Shown here one piece after another: positions 33,823 through 41,659 of a stretch of 64,000 nt of DNA. The translations under genes were made by a program, and so were the position numbers. Source of the DNA: an uncultured Bacillota bacterium (lineage in GTDB: Bacteria; Bacillota_I; Bacilli_A; RFN20; CAG-826); contig CASFDV010000003.1 of the NCBI GenBank assembly GCA_949293555.1, positions 195,614-259,613 of the forward strand, written 5' to 3'. The notes under the pieces are model-generated. The model saw only the letters and a program-made list of their open reading frames with translations, was not told the origin of the DNA and made no database searches. Every line of letters begins with the position of its first letter. The first letter of the stretch is position 1.

Positions 33823-34647
33823 CTAGAGGACTTCCTTCTCCAGCTTCCTCTTGAGGAGCGCCAGGGCGCCGTCCGAAAGAAGGACGAGGAGGATTGCGAC
33901 GAGCGAGTAGGCGAGGATCCCCTCCATGTCGTAGATGGGCGCGGTGTTCTCGCGGATGAGCTCGCCGAGGCCTTCCCCGACGGAGCCCCCGACGGTGATC
34001 TCCGCCATGAGGGTCACCTTGAGCCCGAGCCCGAGGGACTGGGCGAAGGAAAGGAGGAGGTAGGGCAGCGCCCCAGGGCCGTAGACTTCCCTGAGGGCGA
34101 GGAAGGACCGCTCCCCTCCTTCGAGGCGGAGGGCCTCCCTTTCCTCCCGGGAGACCCCGTCGAAGCCGGAAAGGACCGCTTCGTACTGGATCGGGAAGAT
34201 GACGAGGAAGCCGAGGAAGACGGGGATGTAGCGCGCCCTTTCCCCGTAGCCGGGCCCGAAGAGAAGGCTCGAGAGAAGGACCGCCGCGGCGATCGTCGGG
34301 ACCGCCTTGAGGAGGGTCACCCCAGGACGGAACAATGTCCTTAAGGACGGGAAGAGGCCGGCCAATGTCCCAAGGAGGAGGGCAAGGACGAGGGAAAGGA
34401 GGAAGGAGAGGAAGAGGCGGAACGTCGTCCAGCCGATGCCAAGCCAGGTCCGCCCCGCCTCTTGGGGCAGGAAAAGGACCTCGAGCGTCCTTCCGATCGT
34501 CTTCCAGGGGTCGGGGAGGTTGAGGTTCCCTCCCGCCTCGAGGGAAAGGGAGAGGATCCACCATAGGAGGAGAACAAGGAGTGACCCCATGAGAATCAGA
34601 GAAGTTCCTTTGGCCCAGGACCAGTTCGCCTTCTTCCTCTTCTCCAT
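33823..34647 (-). CDS. ABC transporter permease, SsuC/TauC-like
   Basis: 274 aa, about six membrane helices. The EAA-type loop (EALRLEGGERSFLALREVYGPGALP) contacts an ATPase. It belongs to the importer class for nitrate, sulfonates, taurine or thiamine precursors; substrate unknown. The likely binding protein is 580 nt upstream on the same strand, separated by an opposite-strand lipoprotein gene. No ATP-binding subunit is in the window. -10 TATCAT sits 9 nt before ATG. Confidence 0.85.
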   Translation of the reverse strand: MEKRKKANWSWAKGTSLILMGSLLVLLLWWILSLSLEAGGNLNLPDPWKTIGRTLEVLFLPQEAGRTWLGIGWTTFRLFLSFLLSLVLALLLGTLAGLFPSLRTLFRPGVTLLKAVPTIAAAVLLSSLLFGPGYGERARYIPVFLGFLVIFPIQYEAVLSGFDGVSREEREALRLEGGERSFLALREVYGPGALPYLLLSFAQSLGLGLKVTLMAEITVGGSVGEGLGELIRENTAPIYDMEGILAYSLVAILLVLLSDGALALLKRKLEKEVL

Positions 34648-34656
34648 AGCCCCGTG

Positions 34657-34662
34657 ATGATA
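34657..34662 (-). promoter_or_regulatory. -10 of the permease gene (leaderless type)
   Basis: TATCAT on the minus strand, 9 nt before ATG 34647. Confidence 0.4.
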
Positions 34663-34701
34663 TCACCTCGCCACCTTGAGACGGAGGAAGGCGCTCCGGC
34701 G

Positions 34702-34707
34702 TATTAT
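34702..34707 (+). promoter_or_regulatory. -10 of the small lipoprotein gene (leaderless type)
   Basis: TATTAT 7 nt before ATG 34715; TTGAGA lies 20 nt upstream as a poor -35. Confidence 0.45.
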
Positions 34708-34714
34708 CAAGCGT

Positions 34715-35179
34715 ATGAAAGCAAGGCTGCTCCCGCTCCTCCTTCCCCTCGTCCTTCTCTCCTCTTGCAAGAACCCTTTCCAAGGGATTGCCGCCGGTGG
34801 GATGACGGAGTTCCGTTCGGATTCCCTGCCCTCCGAGCCTTACGAAGGCGAGATCCTGCGGACGATCGAGGGCCACGAGTTCCTCTTCCGCGGGGTCCTC
34901 TCCGACGGGGAGGGAGGCTTCCTCCTCCTCGAGGAGGGCGAGGCGCCCTACATCCGGAACAAGGACATCCAGTTCGGGCTCCGCTTCGAAAGCCGCGAGG
35001 GGGTCATCCTCCGGGAATGGGACGAGGAGGAAGGGCCGGGAGAGATCATCGAGCCGATGCAGGTGGAGGAAGGGATCGCCTACTACGCGGTCGACTTCGG
35101 CTTCGAGATCACCTTCGACCCCGTCTACGACAAGACCTTCCCCCCGACCTCGATCGGGACCTTGGTCCACTGGTGCTAG
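34715..35179 (+). CDS. Small hypothetical lipoprotein
   Basis: 154 aa. The signal peptide ends in VLLSSCKN (lipobox Cys near residue 17). The mature part is acidic and beta-rich (EGEILRTIEGHEFLFRG). Family not recognised. It lies between the binding-protein and permease genes on the opposite strand and may serve the same transporter, which is only inference. Confidence 0.7.
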   Translation: MKARLLPLLLPLVLLSSCKNPFQGIAAGGMTEFRSDSLPSEPYEGEILRTIEGHEFLFRGVLSDGEGGFLLLEEGEAPYIRNKDIQFGLRFESREGVILREWDEEEGPGEIIEPMQVEEGIAYYAVDFGFEITFDPVYDKTFPPTSIGTLVHWC

Positions 35180-35188
35180 GACGGAAAA

Positions 35189-35214
35189 GGCGGGCCTTCT
35201 CCCGGCCCGCCTTT
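35189..35214. terminator. Bidirectional terminator
   Basis: GGCGGGCC, 7-nt loop, GGCCCGCC (perfect 8 bp), TTT on one side and AAAA on the other, between convergent lipoprotein and binding-protein genes. Confidence 0.8.
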
Positions 35215-35229
35215 CCTTTCGCCCCCCTC

Positions 35230-36231
35230 CTAGAGGAAGAGGGACTCCCCGAAGAGGGTCGCGCCCTCCCCCTCGAGGTCCTGGAGGAAATCGTTCACGA
35301 ACGCCCGGTTGTCCTCGATGGTCCCGGGGAGGATCGCCCCGAGGCCGTTGTCCTCCTGCACCTGGCGGAGGGTCGAGGCGTTGAAGCCCCACCTCCCCTG
35401 CTGGAGGGAGGGGTCCTGGGAGTAGGCTTCCATCGCCTCCGCGGCCTTCTCCGGGTCCTCGATCGCAAGGGTCAGGTTCTTGTCCACCCTCTCGAGGAAG
35501 GAAAGGAAGCCTTCCTCGTTCTCCTCGTAGGCGCTTTTCCTCAGGAAGAGGGCGGCCTGGGGGAGGGCGGGGCTTCCCGTGCTCTTCTCCCATTCCTCGC
35601 GAAGGTCGTAGATCTCATGGACGGGGTTCTCTTCCCCGAGGGCGTTCCTCGCCGCGGTGAGGGCGGGCTCGGCGATGAAGTAGTAGTCGTAGCTTCTCTC
35701 CCCCGCCCCCCGGAGGGCGGTCGCCACGTCCTGGACCCCGTTCCCGTACTCGATCGAGAGGTCGGCGAGGTCGATCCCGAGCTCCTCGGTCAGGAGATGA
35801 CGGAAGACAAGGTCCGGGAGCGCACCCTCGTTGAAGGAGAAGACGGTCTTCTTCTCCCCCGGGGGGAGCGACTCCTCGGTCCTCGAGACGAGGTGGAAGT
35901 TCCCGCCGGTGAGCCAGCGGGCCAGATAGAAGTCCTCGTTCTTGTTCTTCACGAGGTTCCGGAGGCCGTTGACCCCGTCGAAGACGATCGCGTCGTAGCC
36001 GGGCGCCTGGAAGGCCGCGGGGATCTTCGTCGTCTGGCTTTCCACGTCCCAGCCTTCTTCCTCCCCCATGTCGAGGAAGGCGATGGTCGGGGCCCCGGAG
36101 GGGGTGAGGAGGGCGGGGACGAAGGAAGGCTCCTCCTGGGAGGAGGAAGAGGAGAGGCTCCCCTCCCCGTCCCCCCCGCAGGCGGCGAGGAGGAACGAAG
36201 AGAGAAGGAGGATCGGCAGCTTCTTGTTCAT
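35230..36231 (-). CDS. ABC transporter substrate-binding lipoprotein (NMT1/SsuA-like)
   Basis: 333 aa. The signal peptide ends with LLAACGG (lipobox Cys near residue 18), followed by a Ser-rich linker (residues ~25-33). ALLTPSGAPTIAFL and the later EPALTAARN fit the periplasmic-binding type II fold of the NMT1/SsuA group. Ligand unknown. It has its own promoter with a leader and Shine-Dalgarno GAAAGGA. Probable partner of the permease at 33823-34647. Confidence 0.8.
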   Translation of the reverse strand: MNKKLPILLLSSFLLAACGGDGEGSLSSSSSQEEPSFVPALLTPSGAPTIAFLDMGEEEGWDVESQTTKIPAAFQAPGYDAIVFDGVNGLRNLVKNKNEDFYLARWLTGGNFHLVSRTEESLPPGEKKTVFSFNEGALPDLVFRHLLTEELGIDLADLSIEYGNGVQDVATALRGAGERSYDYYFIAEPALTAARNALGEENPVHEIYDLREEWEKSTGSPALPQAALFLRKSAYEENEEGFLSFLERVDKNLTLAIEDPEKAAEAMEAYSQDPSLQQGRWGFNASTLRQVQEDNGLGAILPGTIEDNRAFVNDFLQDLEGEGATLFGESLFL

Positions 36232-36250
36232 GCGATGTTCCTTTCGAAAA

Positions 36251-36271
36251 GGGGCAGGGGATTCCCTGCCC
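36251..36271 (-). terminator. Hairpin in the binding-protein leader / end of deoB transcript
   Basis: GGGCAGGG, 4-nt loop, CCCTGCCC, then CTTTT on the minus strand. It overlaps the expected start point of the next promoter. Confidence 0.7.
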
Positions 36272-36274
36272 GCG

Positions 36275-36280
36275 ATTATA
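36275..36280 (-). promoter_or_regulatory. -10 TATAAT of the binding-protein gene
   Basis: Perfect TATAAT on the minus strand, 43 nt before ATG 36231, so this transcript has a leader with a ribosome site. Confidence 0.6.
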
Positions 36281-36292
36281 GGAGCCTTTCCC

Positions 36293-37486
36293 CTAGAGGG
36301 CTTCCTTGACGCTTTCCCCGATGAGGGAGGAGGGCATCTGGATCCCGAAGTTCCCGAGTATGGTCGCCCCGATGTCCCCGAAGGAACTCCGTTCGGCTAG
36401 GACCCTTCCTTCCCCGAGCCCTCGCCCGCGGAGGAGGAGCGGGACCCTCTCCCTCGTGTGGTCGGTGCCCTTGTGGATCGGGTCGTTCCCGTGGTCAGCG
36501 GTGAGCATCAGGAGGTCCCCCTCCCCGAGGAGCGGGAGCGTCCTCCCGAGCTCCTCGTCGAGCTCCTGGATGCAGCGGGCATAGCCCGGGGCGTTCCTCC
36601 GGTGGCCGTAGAGGGAGTCGAAGTCCACGAGGTTGACGAACCAGAGCCCTTCCTCCTCCCTTCTCGTCTCGATCGCCTTCCGGAGGGAGGCCATCCCCGC
36701 GCGGTTGTTGCCCGTGTGGTCGCTTTCCCGGAGCCCCTTCATGTCGAAGATGTCCCCGATCTTGCCGATCCCGGAAGTCATGAAGCCTTCTTTCATGAGG
36801 ACGTCGAGGACGGTGTCCATGGGCGGGGGCACCGTGTAGTCCTTCCTGTGCTCGGTCCGGACGAAGCCTTCCTCCTTGCTCCCGAGATAGGGCCTGGCGA
36901 TCACCCGTCCGACGAACCACTCGGGGCGCATCGTGAGCTCCCGCGCGATCTCGCAGCAGCGGTAGAGCTCCGGAAGGCCCGTCGCTTCCTCGTGGGCGGC
37001 GATCTGGAGGACGCTGTCGGCGGACGTGTAGACGATGAGGGAGTTCTCCTTCATCTGCCTCTCCCCGAGCTCAACGAGGATCTCCGTCCCGGAGGCGGCC
37101 TTGTTCCCGATGACCTTGCGGCCGGTCTCCTTCTCAAGGGCCTCGATCAGCTCCTTCGGGAACCCCGTGTCCGTGAACGTCTGGAAGGGGACCTTCGTCT
37201 CGATCCCCATCATCTCCCAGTGCCCGGTCATCGTGTCCTTGCCCGCGCTTTTCTCGTTGAGGGCCATCGCGAGGGTGTCCCTCTCGATCCTCGGGGAGTT
37301 TCCCGGCATCGCGGAGAGACACCCGAGCCCCATCCCCTCGAGGATAGGGAGATGGATCCCCCCCACGCTAGCGAGGGCATGCTCGAGGGTGCTCGCCCCG
37401 AGGTCGTCGAACTTCTCCTGGTCCTTGGCCCCGCCGATCCCCATGGAGTCGGCGACGACAAGGAAGACGCGCTTCCACTTTCCCAT
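36293..37486 (-). CDS. deoB: Phosphopentomutase
   Basis: 397 aa. Alkaline phosphatase superfamily: the N-terminal metal site is in VVADSMGIGG, DTMTGHWEM follows, and TADHGNDP and GTDHTRERVP supply the other metal ligands. It interconverts ribose/deoxyribose 1- and 5-phosphates in nucleoside salvage, linking to Cdd. ATG 37486 follows Shine-Dalgarno AAGGAAGGAG; 25 nt downstream of xerD, the same pair as in Bacillus. Confidence 0.95.
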   Translation of the reverse strand: MGKWKRVFLVVADSMGIGGAKDQEKFDDLGASTLEHALASVGGIHLPILEGMGLGCLSAMPGNSPRIERDTLAMALNEKSAGKDTMTGHWEMMGIETKVPFQTFTDTGFPKELIEALEKETGRKVIGNKAASGTEILVELGERQMKENSLIVYTSADSVLQIAAHEEATGLPELYRCCEIARELTMRPEWFVGRVIARPYLGSKEEGFVRTEHRKDYTVPPPMDTVLDVLMKEGFMTSGIGKIGDIFDMKGLRESDHTGNNRAGMASLRKAIETRREEEGLWFVNLVDFDSLYGHRRNAPGYARCIQELDEELGRTLPLLGEGDLLMLTADHGNDPIHKGTDHTRERVPLLLRGRGLGEGRVLAERSSFGDIGATILGNFGIQMPSSLIGESVKEAL

Positions 37487-37511
37487 AGATGCTCCTTCCT
37501 TCGCCCCGATT

Positions 37512-38396
37512 TTATTCGTCATCCCCGTCGAAGAGCAAATCATAGGCCTCGAGGATGCTCTCCCGCCGGAGGTGGGTGTAGATCTCGGTCGTCGAGATCT
37601 TCTCGTGGCCGAGGAGCTCCTGGACCGCCCGGAGGCCCGCCCCTCTTTCCAGGAGGTGGGTGGCGAAGCTATGGCGGAGCGCGTGGGGGCTCACCCTCTC
37701 GCGGAGCCCCGCCCTGAGGGCGTACTCCCTGATCGCCTTGTAGAAGTAGTCCCTGGTCAGGGGGCGCCCCCTCTGGGACAGGAAGAGGACGGGGCACTTC
37801 CTCCCGGGGTTCCGGGCGCGCCAGGCCGTCTCGTACAGGAGGATCTCGTCCCGCGCCTCCTCGGCGAGGGGGAGGACGCGGTCCTTCTTCCCCTTCCCCC
37901 TCACGCGGAGGAGGAGCCCCTCGCGGTCGACGTCCCTCCTCCTGAGGGAAAGCAGCTCCGACACCCGGAGCCCTTCCTCGTACATGAGGAGCGTCATCGC
38001 GCGGTCCCTGCCGGCGCGCTCCCCTTCCCGCCCGATCGCCTCGACGAGGCGCATCGCCTCCTCGTGGGAAAGGAAGGAGGGGAGCCTCCTTTCCCCCTTG
38101 GGCGTCGGGATTTCCCTGAGCCCTTCCTCGAGGAGCCCCTCCCCTTCGAGGTAGGAGTAAAAGCCGCGGATGCTCGAGAGGGCGCGCGCGATGGTCGCCC
38201 TCGCCTTCCCCTCCCGGAGGAGGAGGCGGAGGTGGAGGAGGACCTTCTCCGTGTCGAGGGAGCCCGTGTCCTCGGCCATCCCCCTCCTGAGGAAGGCGCG
38301 GATGTCCTCGTCGTAGGAAAGGACCGTGGAAGGGAGGAGCCCCCGTTCCGCGAGGAGGGTCCTCTCGTAGGCCCTGAGGGCCTCAAGGGCGTCCAT
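37512..38396 (-). CDS. xerD: Tyrosine recombinase XerD/XerC-like
   Basis: 294 aa. N-terminal SAM-like DNA-binding domain; catalytic residues are Arg in YEEGLRVSEL, Lys in GKGKKDR, HALRHSFATHLL, the GH of LLGHEKIS, and the Tyr in TEIYTHL. It resolves chromosome dimers. Adjacency to deoB points to XerD. Overlaps the pol IV gene by 14 nt. Confidence 0.9.
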   Translation of the reverse strand: MDALEALRAYERTLLAERGLLPSTVLSYDEDIRAFLRRGMAEDTGSLDTEKVLLHLRLLLREGKARATIARALSSIRGFYSYLEGEGLLEEGLREIPTPKGERRLPSFLSHEEAMRLVEAIGREGERAGRDRAMTLLMYEEGLRVSELLSLRRRDVDREGLLLRVRGKGKKDRVLPLAEEARDEILLYETAWRARNPGRKCPVLFLSQRGRPLTRDYFYKAIREYALRAGLRERVSPHALRHSFATHLLERGAGLRAVQELLGHEKISTTEIYTHLRRESILEAYDLLFDGDDE

Positions 38397-39573
38397 CCCT
38401 CTCCTTCCTGAGGGAGCTGAGGAGGAGGAGCCTCGCCCCCGGGAACTTCCGGTTCCATTCCTTCACGAGGGTCCTCGTCTGGTCGAGCCTCTTGTACTCC
38501 TCGTAGTTCCAGAAGGTGAGCTGGACGTCCTCCTTCCGGGGGTCGACGAGCCCCTGGAGGGTGATTCCCACGAGCCGGAGGTCCATCCCGAGGAAGTTCC
38601 GTTCGAAAAGCTCCTCCGCGCGCGAGAAGATCTCCTCGAAGGAATCCGTCGACTCCTTCAGCGTGAGGGAGCGGCTGTGGTTATGGAACTCGCTGTCGCG
38701 GACGAGGAGGACGACGGTCCTCCCCTTCCTTTTCCTCGCCTTGGCCCCTTCGGAGACGCTCCTGGCGAGGGAGAGGAGGTGGTCGCGGATCCTCAGGTAG
38801 TCGGAGGTGTCGTAGGGGAAGGTCTCCGAGTGCCCGATGGACTTCGGGTCGAAGGGGCGGGGGTCGACCCGGTCGTCGCCCTTTCCCTCGAGCCAGGCCC
38901 TCGCCGTGTCGACGAACTTCCCGAGGCGCTCGCGGAGGAGGGGCTCCTCGTCCTTGAGGGCCCTCGCGAAGTCCCCGATCGTCATGACCCCGATCGCGCG
39001 GAGGCGCTCCGCCCCCTTCTTCCCGATCCCCCAGAAGTCCCCGATGGGGAGGGGGTATAGCACCCCGGGGATGTCGCGCTTCCGGAGGATCGTGATGCCC
39101 AGGGGCTTCCGGAGGTCGGAGGCCATCTTGGCGAGGAACCTCGTCGGGGCGACCCCGATCGAGCAGGGGAGCCCGATCTCGTGGAGGATGTCCCCCTGGA
39201 TCCTCCTCAGGTAGGGAAGGGGGTCCTTCCGGGGGATCCTGTCCGTGAGGTCGAGGTAGCCCTCGTCGATCGACACTTCCTCGACGAGGGGGGCGTAGCG
39301 CTCAAGATGCGTGAAGAAGGAGCGCGAGAGCATCTCGTAGTAGCGGAAGTCGACGGGGCAGTAATGGGCCCTGGGGGCCCTCCTCCTCGCCTCGAACATC
39401 GGCATCCCCGAATGGACCCCGAGCTTCCGCGCCTCGTAGCTGGCGGTGCTCACGACCGCGCGGGGCCCTTCCCCGCCCACGACGATGGCCTCGCCCTTCC
39501 ATTCCGGGTGGCGGAGCCTTTCCGCGCTGGCGAAGAAGGCGTTGAGGTCCACGTGGGCGAGGATGCGGCTCAT
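38383..39573 (-). CDS. dinB: DNA polymerase IV (Y family)
   Basis: 396 aa. Catalytic carboxylates are in VDLNAFFASAE and SIDEGYLDLT; the little-finger domain occupies ~235-350. Translesion polymerase. ATG 39573 (MSRILAHVDL) overlaps the dxs stop by 4 nt, so damage-tolerance and isoprenoid genes share an operon here. Confidence 0.93.
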   Translation of the reverse strand: MSRILAHVDLNAFFASAERLRHPEWKGEAIVVGGEGPRAVVSTASYEARKLGVHSGMPMFEARRRAPRAHYCPVDFRYYEMLSRSFFTHLERYAPLVEEVSIDEGYLDLTDRIPRKDPLPYLRRIQGDILHEIGLPCSIGVAPTRFLAKMASDLRKPLGITILRKRDIPGVLYPLPIGDFWGIGKKGAERLRAIGVMTIGDFARALKDEEPLLRERLGKFVDTARAWLEGKGDDRVDPRPFDPKSIGHSETFPYDTSDYLRIRDHLLSLARSVSEGAKARKRKGRTVVLLVRDSEFHNHSRSLTLKESTDSFEEIFSRAEELFERNFLGMDLRLVGITLQGLVDPRKEDVQLTFWNYEEYKRLDQTRTLVKEWNRKFPGARLLLLSSLRKERDGRP

Positions 39574-41429
39574 CTGCCCTCCCTGAAGGCCTCGAGGGCC
39601 TGCTCCGGATGCGCCCCGCACTCCCGGAGCTGCTCATCAACCGAGCCCTGGAGGACGTATTTCTCGGGAAGGGCGACCCCCCGCGCCTTCCCTTGGTAGC
39701 CTCGTTCCTCCAAGGCGGCGAAGAGCCTGGAGAGGAAGCCTCCCTTCGTCCCGTAGGGGTCGTAGACGAAGATCTCCTTTTCCTTGAGGAGCGCCTCGAC
39801 CTCTTCCTCCCGGAAGGGCCATAGGCGCGTCGCCTTCCCCGCGCGGAAGGGGATCCCTTCCTTGAGGAGCATCTCCTCGAGCCTCCTCCCGAGAGGCCCG
39901 AGGGCGAGGAGGAGCGGCCCTTCCCCAAGGGGCGGGAGCCTCCAGGAGAAGGGGTCCTCCGGGGGAAGCCCCTTTTCCTCTTCCCTTTCGAGGCTATGGG
40001 GGTAGCGGATCGCGAGGATCCTGCCTTTCATGGAAAGGGAGGATTCGAAAAGGTCATGTCCTTCCCTAAGGGTCCGGGGCATGTACACCTCCACCCCGGG
40101 GATGCTCATGAGGAAGGCGGGGTCGTAGATGCCCTGGTGGGTGTCGCCGTTGGCCCCGGCAAGGCCCGCCCGGTCGACGAGGAGGGTCATGCCCGCCTTC
40201 ATCCTCGCGCAGTCATGGAGGAGCTCGTCGTAGGCCCTCTGGAGGAAGGTCGAGTAGATGGAGACGATGGGATGGAGGCCCTGGAGGGAGAGCGCCCCGG
40301 CGTAGGTGAGCGCGTGCTCCTCGGCGATCCCCGGGTCGAAGGATCGCTCCGGGTATTTCCGGAAGGCTTCCTCCATGTGGCTCCCCTTCATCATCGCGGG
40401 GCAGATGAGGACGTTCCTCGCGTCTCCCATGGCCCGCAGCACCTCGTCCCCGAAGAAATGGGACCAGGAGAGGAGGCCGGGGTGCTCCTCCCTGGGGGAG
40501 CCGGACTCCGGGTCGAAGGGGGTGACCCCGTGCCAGTAGCCGACCTCGTCCTTCTCGGCGGGAAGGTAGCCCTTCCCTTTCTTCGTCTTGATGTGGACGA
40601 TGACGGGGCCTTCCGCGCGAAGGGCCCGGCGGAAGGAGCGCTCCATCGCCTGGACATCGTGCCCGTCCACGGGCCCGAGGTAGAGGAACCCGAGGTCGTC
40701 GAAGAGATTCGATCCCACGAGCGCGTTCTTGAGCCAGTCGCGGATCTTCCGGAGGGAGCGGAGGGTCCTCCCCCCTCCCCAGGAACGGGAAAGGAGCACC
40801 TTCGTCCGTTCCTTGAGGCGGAGGTAGCCCTTGGAGACGGAGACGAGGCGGAGCCTTTCGGAGATCGCCCCCCGGGAGGGAGAGATCGCCATCTCGTTGT
40901 CGTTGAGGACGAGGATCGCCCTTTCCTTCCTTCTCCCGAGGTCGTTGAGCGCCTCGAGGGTGAGCCCGCACTGGAGGGAGCCGTCGCCGAGGAAGCCGAT
41001 GATCTCGCCTTCCCCGCCCTTTATCCTCCGGGCGTCGAGCATCGCCAGGACCGCGCTTGCCGCGGTGCCCGCGTGCCCGGCCTCGTATGGGTCGTAGGGC
41101 CCTTCCCCCATCTTCTGGAAGCCGCTCGTGCCCCCTCTTCCGTTCAGGTTCCCGAGGGACCTCCCGGTGAGGAGCTTCCAGGCGTAGCACTGGTGGCCGA
41201 CGTCGAAGACGAGGCGGTCCCTCGGGAAGTCGAAAACCCGGCAGAGGGCGATCGTCGCCTCCACCGTCCCGAGGTTGCTCGAAAGATGCCCGCCCCGGGA
41301 GGAGGTCGCCTCGATGATCTTCTCCCTGAGGCACGCGGAAAAGGCGGGAATCGCCTCCTTGGGGAGCGATTTCACCTTATCCGGGCTATTTACCTCGGAA
41401 ACATCGATGGCGACTTTCTTCCTTGACAT
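39570..41429 (-). CDS. dxs: 1-deoxy-D-xylulose-5-phosphate synthase
   Basis: 619 aa. Thiamine diphosphate site GDGSLQCGLTLEALN; GHQCYAWKLLTGR is the N-terminal His region, and GIAEEHALTYAGAL holds the catalytic Glu. First step of the MEP pathway (pyruvate plus glyceraldehyde 3-phosphate). Follows xseB, as in Bacillus, but ispA normally in between is missing. No Shine-Dalgarno is visible before ATG 41429. Confidence 0.95.
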   Translation of the reverse strand: MSRKKVAIDVSEVNSPDKVKSLPKEAIPAFSACLREKIIEATSSRGGHLSSNLGTVEATIALCRVFDFPRDRLVFDVGHQCYAWKLLTGRSLGNLNGRGGTSGFQKMGEGPYDPYEAGHAGTAASAVLAMLDARRIKGGEGEIIGFLGDGSLQCGLTLEALNDLGRRKERAILVLNDNEMAISPSRGAISERLRLVSVSKGYLRLKERTKVLLSRSWGGGRTLRSLRKIRDWLKNALVGSNLFDDLGFLYLGPVDGHDVQAMERSFRRALRAEGPVIVHIKTKKGKGYLPAEKDEVGYWHGVTPFDPESGSPREEHPGLLSWSHFFGDEVLRAMGDARNVLICPAMMKGSHMEEAFRKYPERSFDPGIAEEHALTYAGALSLQGLHPIVSIYSTFLQRAYDELLHDCARMKAGMTLLVDRAGLAGANGDTHQGIYDPAFLMSIPGVEVYMPRTLREGHDLFESSLSMKGRILAIRYPHSLEREEEKGLPPEDPFSWRLPPLGEGPLLLALGPLGRRLEEMLLKEGIPFRAGKATRLWPFREEEVEALLKEKEIFVYDPYGTKGGFLSRLFAALEERGYQGKARGVALPEKYVLQGSVDEQLRECGAHPEQALEAFREGR

Positions 41430-41445
41430 CGTGAAACAGCAAATA

Positions 41446-41462
41446 AACTACTAAATGACTAC
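41446..41462. repeat. CTACTAG-type motif between xseB and dxs
   Basis: CTACTAAATGACTACTAGT in a 32-nt AT-rich gap; on the coding strand it includes the xseB tandem stop TAGTAG. Confidence 0.45.
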
Positions 41463-41659
41463 TAGTTATCTTCTTTCGGCATCTCGTCGAGGATTCGTTT
41501 GCGCGCCTCCTCGAGCTCTTCCTCGAGGGCCTCCCCCAGGGCCTTCCCCTCCTCGGTGAGCCGCACCGATTCCTCGAGGGACAGGTTCCCCGACTCCACC
41601 TTGGCGACGATCTCCTTGAGCCTCTCGAGCCTCGTCTCGAAGCTATCCTTCTTCTCCAT
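41462..41659 (-). CDS. xseB: Exodeoxyribonuclease VII small subunit
   Basis: 65 aa, typical size. The family pattern SFETRLERLKEIVAKVESGNLSLEESV is present; all-helical. Works with XseA on single-stranded DNA. Overlaps xseA by 17 nt. Confidence 0.92.
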   Translation of the reverse strand: MEKKDSFETRLERLKEIVAKVESGNLSLEESVRLTEEGKALGEALEEELEEARKRILDEMPKEDN

